Source of the DNA: Lactuca virosa
Taxonomy: Eukaryota; Streptophyta; Magnoliopsida; Asterales; Asteraceae
Assembly: GCA_928212115.1 (NCBI GenBank)
Contig: CAKMRJ010000001.1
Coordinates: 183,947,598 to 184,011,597, forward strand
Length of the DNA: 64,000 bases
Direction of reading: 5' to 3'
The position numbers and the translations under genes were made by a program. A model generated the notes under the pieces. That model did not search any database. It was not told the origin of the DNA and saw nothing but the letters and a program-made list of their open reading frames with translations. Within the stretch, counting starts at the first letter, position 1. Each line of letters begins with the position of its first letter. Positions 59,268 to 64,000 of the stretch are shown piece by piece.

Positions 59268-59485
59268 AATTTATGACTTTTATTTTTGACTTTTTACTTA
59301 AAATTTTGACTTTGACTTTTAAAATTTGACCTTTGACTTTAAACTTTGACTTTCTCATTTAACTTTTAAAATTTCAAATTTAGCTTTTCGGTTTGACTTT
59401 TAAGTTTGACTTTTCAAGTTTGACTTTTGAGTTTGACTTATAAATTTGACTTTTGAGGTTGACTTTTGAGTTTTTAGTCAAAGGG
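59268..59485. repeat. TTTGACTTT low-complexity array
   Basis: About twenty copies of TTTGACTTT or close variants with irregular AAA spacers, directly upstream of the F gag-like frame. Confidence 0.9.
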
Positions 59486-59504
59486 GATATTTAAAAAAAA
59501 AACA

Positions 59505-59813
59505 ATGACTTCTTCAAACATTCCAGTCAATAAAGTTTCATGTACTCTATCTTGTGAAACTACGATTAAGTTTCCTCGAGAACAAATTGATTTATTAAAA
59601 AGAGAAGTTGAGGACCTGAGATATGAAGAATATCAACTCAGGAAAGGACAGAAACCCCTTAAGGCCCAGTTAGAAACAAAAATAAAAGATTTTAAAAGAA
59701 TTCAAACAGAATACAGTGAAAAATGTGAACTTTATGATTATGTTAAGAGACAAAATGATGAGTTAATTACCGAGCTTGATACATTAAAGGACAATTTGAA
59801 ACTGCAAATTTGA
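59505..59813 (+). CDS. F gag-like coiled-coil protein (102 codons)
   Basis: ATG 59505 opens a 102-residue frame (MTSSNIPVNKVSCTLSCETT). Residues about 25-100 are strongly helical with charged heptads (DLLKREVEDLRYEEYQLRKG, later LYDYVKRQNDELITELDTLK), a likely coiled coil. It follows the leader at the position where gag begins, and the sequence after the stop resembles the continuation of a gag frame with stops (59826-60438). By position and coiled-coil style I take it as the N-terminal part of a Copia-type gag. It may alternatively be a captured host coiled-coil segment. No zinc knuckle is seen. Confidence 0.55.
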   Translation: MTSSNIPVNKVSCTLSCETTIKFPREQIDLLKREVEDLRYEEYQLRKGQKPLKAQLETKIKDFKRIQTEYSEKCELYDYVKRQNDELITELDTLKDNLKLQI

Positions 59814-59825
59814 TTTTAGAAATTT

Positions 59826-60438
59826 GATGGATCAAGCGAGGTAGTTGCCAACATGATTGATCACTGCATGCAGTTTCAAACGAAACAACAAAAGGGTTTA
59901 GGATACGATAGTGTACTCCTCCTTATAATCATACATATCAGTATCAACCCCTATCCAAAGAGTAGATTGCCATCGAACCATTCATGGTTTATGGTAAGCC
60001 ATCTGGTTTCATTTCAGGAGGATTTATTAATGTTGAAAGTACTGACGTTTCTACTTCCCCTGCAGATCAATCCTTAGATAGTCAAAGCACAAAGTTGAGG
60101 ATCTGTTTCTGATAACAAAACTGAGCCTGAACCTGATGTTTTGTTTCCAATGAACAACCTTCTGTTTCTGATATTAAAGTTGATGATACATCTTATGATG
60201 CTTTTGATGCTTTTGCATCGGATCATGTTGAGTTAATTCTTTTTGACATATTTGATTATTTGTTTGAAAATACTGATGTTCCTGTTTCTAGCACATCTAT
60301 TTCATGTGCAGGTAAAGTAGCAGAGGATGAGAACAACGAGAACACCACTGAACAAACCAACATCTCCTTGAGCTCTGAATCTGTTGCTTCGAACTCAGCT
60401 GCTTCTGATCAACTGTACAACATTCAGACCTTTGTTTG
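59826..60438 (+). pseudogene. F degenerate continuation of the gag-like frame
   Basis: Translatable fragments in shifting frames (FDGSSEVVANMIDHCMQFQT, then GKPSGFISGGFINVESTDVS and a Ser/Asp/Glu-rich stretch up to TFV-stop at 60438) appear to continue the product of 59505-59813. At least three frameshifts or stops separate them. The acidic Ser-rich tail is unlike a nucleocapsid. Function unknown. Confidence 0.45.
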
Positions 60439-62544
60439 AGAGTATGTGTCCTTTGTGGGAAAGGAAGAAAAGAAGGGATCACACATGGGGTTAGTGCTTA
60501 ATGACATGAAGAATTTTCGGATCTGTTCTGAGATTACGCGTGCTGTTCTCAGACCTTCAGGATGCAAATTCAATCGGTGACTTACGGTTTGAGTTTTCTT
60601 CTCTATACTCTTGAGTTTTTCTTCAGTTAATTCGCTTTAAAGACTAATTTTTGTTTTAGGATAGTTTAAATTTGCGCATTTACTTTCGTTTCTCTCCTAT
60701 GCACAAATTTAGGGGGAGAAATAAAAACTAAACAAATTTAAAAATTTTAAAAAAAAATCCAAAAACATTAGAAATTCAGAAAATCCAAAAATATGTTGGT
60801 TATGAAATGTGCTTGAGGGAGATGTTTTGGGAAGTGATATAATCATGTGATAACATGCAATCTGAATCTGTGTAAGGGACTGAATATGAATTGTCTAGGC
60901 TCTGTGTTCGATGCGCTGGTAGGCACGAAAGATTAAAATGGACTTGACTAGGCATTAATGAACTTAAGGAATCTAGAGACTAGAAAAATCTTGACCTAGA
61001 TAGATCTATTTAGCCTGACAATACGACGCTCGGATAGTTGAGCAGGGAAATATACATTGATAATCCACCGGTCACATTAAGTAATCCGTATCTAGAACTG
61101 TGGTTAAACTCTTCCTCGATGTACGGACTCTGTCCTTAATTCTGGTATTGATGGGGCGACTGGGGAATTCCGATAAAGTAGGTCGGTAGAAAATTATTTT
61201 CTTGCTTTCTTTCTGTTAGTCATATGTTGCCTCCTCTACGTGATTGAAATACATCCGACCTGGACTGCAACATATGCAACTCTATTTCTATGCATCTTCT
61301 ATCTATGCAATTCTTCCTGCCTGTTAGCCATTGCTGTCTCCTTTGCGTGATTGAAATACATCCGACTGGAAACAGTATATGCACCATTCTTCTTCTCAAT
61401 CCCTCTAAAACTTCAGTTAGTCATATGTTTCACCCTCTATGAGATTGGAAGAGATCCGACCTGGTTGTATAGCATTGCATTCTAAATCTGACTTCTCTCA
61501 TAATCATTGTTGCTCACCTAAAGTAAGGAGTACTTTGGAAGTTCCTGATTATTGGGGTATGTCAGGAAGCGGGAAACATGTTCTAGTACATTTAAAATTG
61601 AACAACAATATCTTTTGTCGTCGTCAGCTGAATGGTCCCTAAGGAATATTATCTAGGAACTTAGGATCACATTGTCTTGTCACTTATAGTATGTCCTAAT
61701 TTTGTCACAATCTCTCGTGTTTAAGTGGACCACAATACCGTCGATTGACCAGATCTATTCATGAAGAGAGAGGTACTGATAAACGGATAAAGGGCTGTCT
61801 AAAAACTTTGATCCCAAATCACTTTAAAGTTAGATATCATTTATTTTTGTTAAATTTGTTCATAGTTTTTTCTAATTTAAATATTAGGGGAGAATTAAAA
61901 ATTTTAAAAACCAAACAAAAATCAGAAAATTAAAAAAAAATCTAAAAATAGTGTTATTTCTGTTTTATTTTTTTTCAGAAAATATGAAGCATCCAAAAAA
62001 AATATTGTGTGTTAAATTTTTCTTTTAGTTTTGTTTTGTCTTGAATAGTGAATTCAGGTGAAGATGAAACTCATGGAGTTTGTGTCGAAGATTTCTGACC
62101 CAAGGCTTCATCCGTGATCATCAAAGAATTCTCATTCGAAGGAGCAAGAAATGAAGATTATTCTTTCGACATTCAATCTTTCAATCCCAGAAGCAAGGTG
62201 AAGCTGCTCTTGAAGATTAGGTGACAGATTGCATTGAAGCCTCCTCAATCAGTCTGCTGCTATCTATGAACCTGCTGAAGTGATCCAGAAGATTTGTTCT
62301 CTCTGATGTTCTCTCTGAAGATTCTCAAACTGAAAGCGCTATCTTTAAAGAATCAGTACGTCAAGCCTCCTCACCCAATCTGCATTCAATGTCAAATCTT
62401 GAAGAAATGCCCAAGTGCTCAAGATGAAGTCATTCATTGAAGATAAATGCTGAAGCCAAGCTTACAATGAAGATGAACAAGAAAGCCAGCTACTTTTAGG
62501 GGGAGCTTGTTGGGTCATTTAAGAAAAGAAAAGAAAGCTATAAA
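60439..62544 (+). other. F 3' internal non-coding region
   Basis: 2.1 kb without a recognisable domain where pol would be. It contains two A-rich stretches after TTAGGGGGAGA / TTAGGGGAGA (60708-60790, 61885-61960), which look like duplicated polypurine-tract regions, and three degenerate 95-105-bp repeats (GTTAGTCATATGTT..., starting about 61216, 61322 and 61416). Confidence 0.6.
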
Positions 62545-62557
62545 CCAAGGGGGAGAT
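62545..62557 (+). other. Polypurine tract of F
   Basis: CCAAGGGGGAGAT directly before the 3' LTR. A second copy of GGGGGAGCTTG lies at about 62500. Confidence 0.8.
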
Positions 62558-63008
62558 TGTTGGGTCAAAAATATGGTTTATACTTTGCTTTTCTAGGAAA
62601 ATGTAATTTTATGTCTAGGACCGTAAACCGCTCAGTGTTTACGCCCGTAAACAGGTTTACGACCGTAAACCCTGTTTACGGCCCAATGGGTATTTACGAC
62701 CGTAAACCCATTTACGACCCATGTTTCTCATGTATACATATAAGGGTGAGTGGTGTGAGGAAGAGATTGGTGAACACTAGAGGAGCTTAAGTGTGTGCAT
62801 ATGAAGGTGTTCTAGAGAGAGAAACTAGAGAGAAGAACAAGTGTGTGTGAATCTCATGTAAAGGATCATCATTCTACTCATTAATACATTGAGATTCATA
62901 TTATTCTTCTTCTCCTTCTCTTCTATTTGATCTGACATCATCCGTTTGATTGGGATTCCGCACCATCAAATGGATCTGATTGATAAACAAGCAGATTAGG
63001 GACTTACA
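62558..63008 (+). repeat. 3' LTR of F
   Basis: 451 bp. Matches the 5' LTR with a 14-bp contraction and substitutions, including several CpG to CpA/TpG changes in the TTTACGG words. Confidence 0.95.
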
Positions 63009-63013
63009 TAGAC

Positions 63014-63599
63014 TCATACGAGAGCTGCGAAATAGGGTCAAGTCCATCACTCTGAGATTATCTGGCATGTGTCCCATGTGACTTAGCATATTCACTTAGT
63101 AGCTAACTTACATCACTAGGAGTCCCACAAAGCACAAAGCAAGCATCATTCAGACAATGGAAATTCTAACCAACGTGATCTAATCAAACCATTCTATCCT
63201 CTAATCAAGAATCTGTACATGCAATTCAAAGGCTCATACAATCAGGCATAACCAAAATAGGCTATCCTATCACTGACTGATTAGTACTAGCATGCAGGTC
63301 TACAAGCACATACAATAGGCATATAAGGCATCCTTCTTAGATCCTTAGCCCTAATCTAGCATGAAGTTCTCATAATCATATCATATCATAACATAACATG
63401 TATGGGTATCTTGGGGAAAACTTACTTGAGCTCGGATGATTGCACGCATCACCACCCTTGTTTTTTCAAAGTTCATTTCTCTTTCAAATTCTTTTCAAAC
63501 TTATTTTATAAAATGATTTTACTTTTGAAAATTTTCATACCAAGTCTTTAGTTTGAGTTCAGACACACCCGAGAGTGTGCCCGAATCCCTCAAACAAAG
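63014..63599 (-). other. H leader, part 2
   Basis: Continues from 58127 after the F target site and leads to the H primer-binding site. Non-coding. Confidence 0.65.
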
Positions 63600-63611
63600 G
63601 CTCTAATACCA
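63600..63611 (-). other. Primer-binding site of H
   Basis: The minus strand reads TGGTATTAGAGC, one mismatch from the initiator Met-tRNA type, three bases inside the LTR. Confidence 0.85.
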
Positions 63612-63614
63612 ACT

Positions 63615-64000
63615 TGTAACATCACAAAATTCAAGACCAAAAATTTCGTTTTAATTAAGCTATTATATAAAACCATCAGTATAAAAAACATTCATAATAA
63701 TATCTCATATCAAGACCAGAGTGTCAATAGTCCAAACATATTATCATAAAACCATATCAGAGCATAATCCCAAAGATCTCATGTGCGGAAAAATAGGTGT
63801 GATGCGCTGCGATCAAGCCGACTCCTTCCTTTGAAAACGAGTACCTGAAACCACAAATTGTAACCGTAAGCACGAAGCTTAGTGAGTTCCCCCATCATAC
63901 CACATACCATACAACCAAATACTGTCGGGCCATTCTGGGGGCGCCCGACCTACCCAGTCAAGCAGTTTTGGGTGCTGACCTACCCATGTCAAGCAGTTTT
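63615..64000 (-). mobile_element. 5' LTR of H, copy 1 (truncated by window edge)
   Basis: Homologous to 47893-48270, ending ...TGATGTTACA on the minus strand next to the primer-binding site. It includes the conserved CTTAGTGAGTTCCCCC block (about 63880-63895) and the first units of the 32-bp minisatellite (from about 63925). Confidence 0.9.

Larger units (their letters stand above)
58128..63008 (+). mobile_element. Element F, pol-less LTR retrotransposon (4.9 kb)
   Basis: LTRs at 58128-58592 and 62558-63008 both start TGTTGGGTCAAAAATATGG and end GGGACTTACA. TAGAC is duplicated at 58123-58127 and 63009-63013. A primer-binding site (TGGTGTCAGAGC) and a purine tract (CCAAGGGGGAGAT) are in place. 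The interior carries one gag-like frame and no protease, integrase or RT motif. The TGTTGGG ends and the gag style suggest a Copia-derived non-autonomous element. It is inserted in the H leader. Confidence 0.93.

Overview
This window is plant nuclear DNA built almost entirely of nested LTR retrotransposons. I find no intact host gene, no functional RNA gene and no CRISPR array. Copia and Gypsy polyproteins, initiator-Met primer-binding sites (TGGTATCAGAGC type), LTRs of 0.45-2.6 kb with 5-bp target-site duplications, a CACTA transposon end with subterminal repeats, and the low GC content all point to a large, repeat-rich eudicot genome. The LTR style (TGTAACA/TGTGACA ends, repeated ACTCGTCGAGT and GTTTACGGCCGTAAAC phrases) looks like Asteraceae, perhaps lettuce (Lactuca). 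The species is an inference.

Layout. (1) 1-848: right end of a CACTA transposon with the last exon of its transposase-like gene. (2) 926-1537: an inverted-repeat-bounded, gene-less candidate DNA element. (3) about 2271-8031: a minus-strand Copia element (Copia-A). (4) 8032-9585 LTR and 9586-11040 plus 19458-19730 internal sequence: a minus-strand Gypsy-type relic (G) sitting in the Copia-A leader, split by a complete plus-strand Copia element (Copia-C, 11041-19452). (5) 19731-21311: LTR and gag tail of a gag-only Gypsy-type family (H). (6) about 21323-34421: a second copy of the minus-strand Copia (Copia-B), split by a near-complete plus-strand Gypsy (Gypsy-2, 21569-31356). (7) 34422-37377 and 47574-47892: second copy of G, split by a solo LTR (37378-47568) that is itself split by a deletion-derivative minus-strand Gypsy (Gypsy-3, 38517-46674). 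(8) 47893-64000: second copy of H (3' LTR, gag, primer-binding site, start of the 5' LTR), split by Copia-D (49627-57340) and by a pol-less LTR element (F, 58128-63008).

The main structural result is that segments 3-5 and 6-8 are two copies of the same Copia-G-H block, joined head to tail at about 21312-21323, where H gag runs directly into Copia reverse transcriptase. Removing the younger insertions leaves a tandem duplication of about 8 kb. Each copy supplies the empty site for insertions in the other, giving a clear order: Copia, then G, then H, then duplication, then Copia-C / Gypsy-2 / solo LTR / Copia-D / F, with Gypsy-3 inside the solo LTR.

All retroelement coding regions are broken by stops, frameshifts or deletions. 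The most unusual sequence-level pattern is that several unrelated families each carry their own CpG-centred palindromic word, used many times in LTR or leader. I also see a 160-bp tandem repeat inside the Gypsy-3 LTRs and a minisatellite slot with different repeat units in related LTRs. No previously undescribed protein-coding system is evident.
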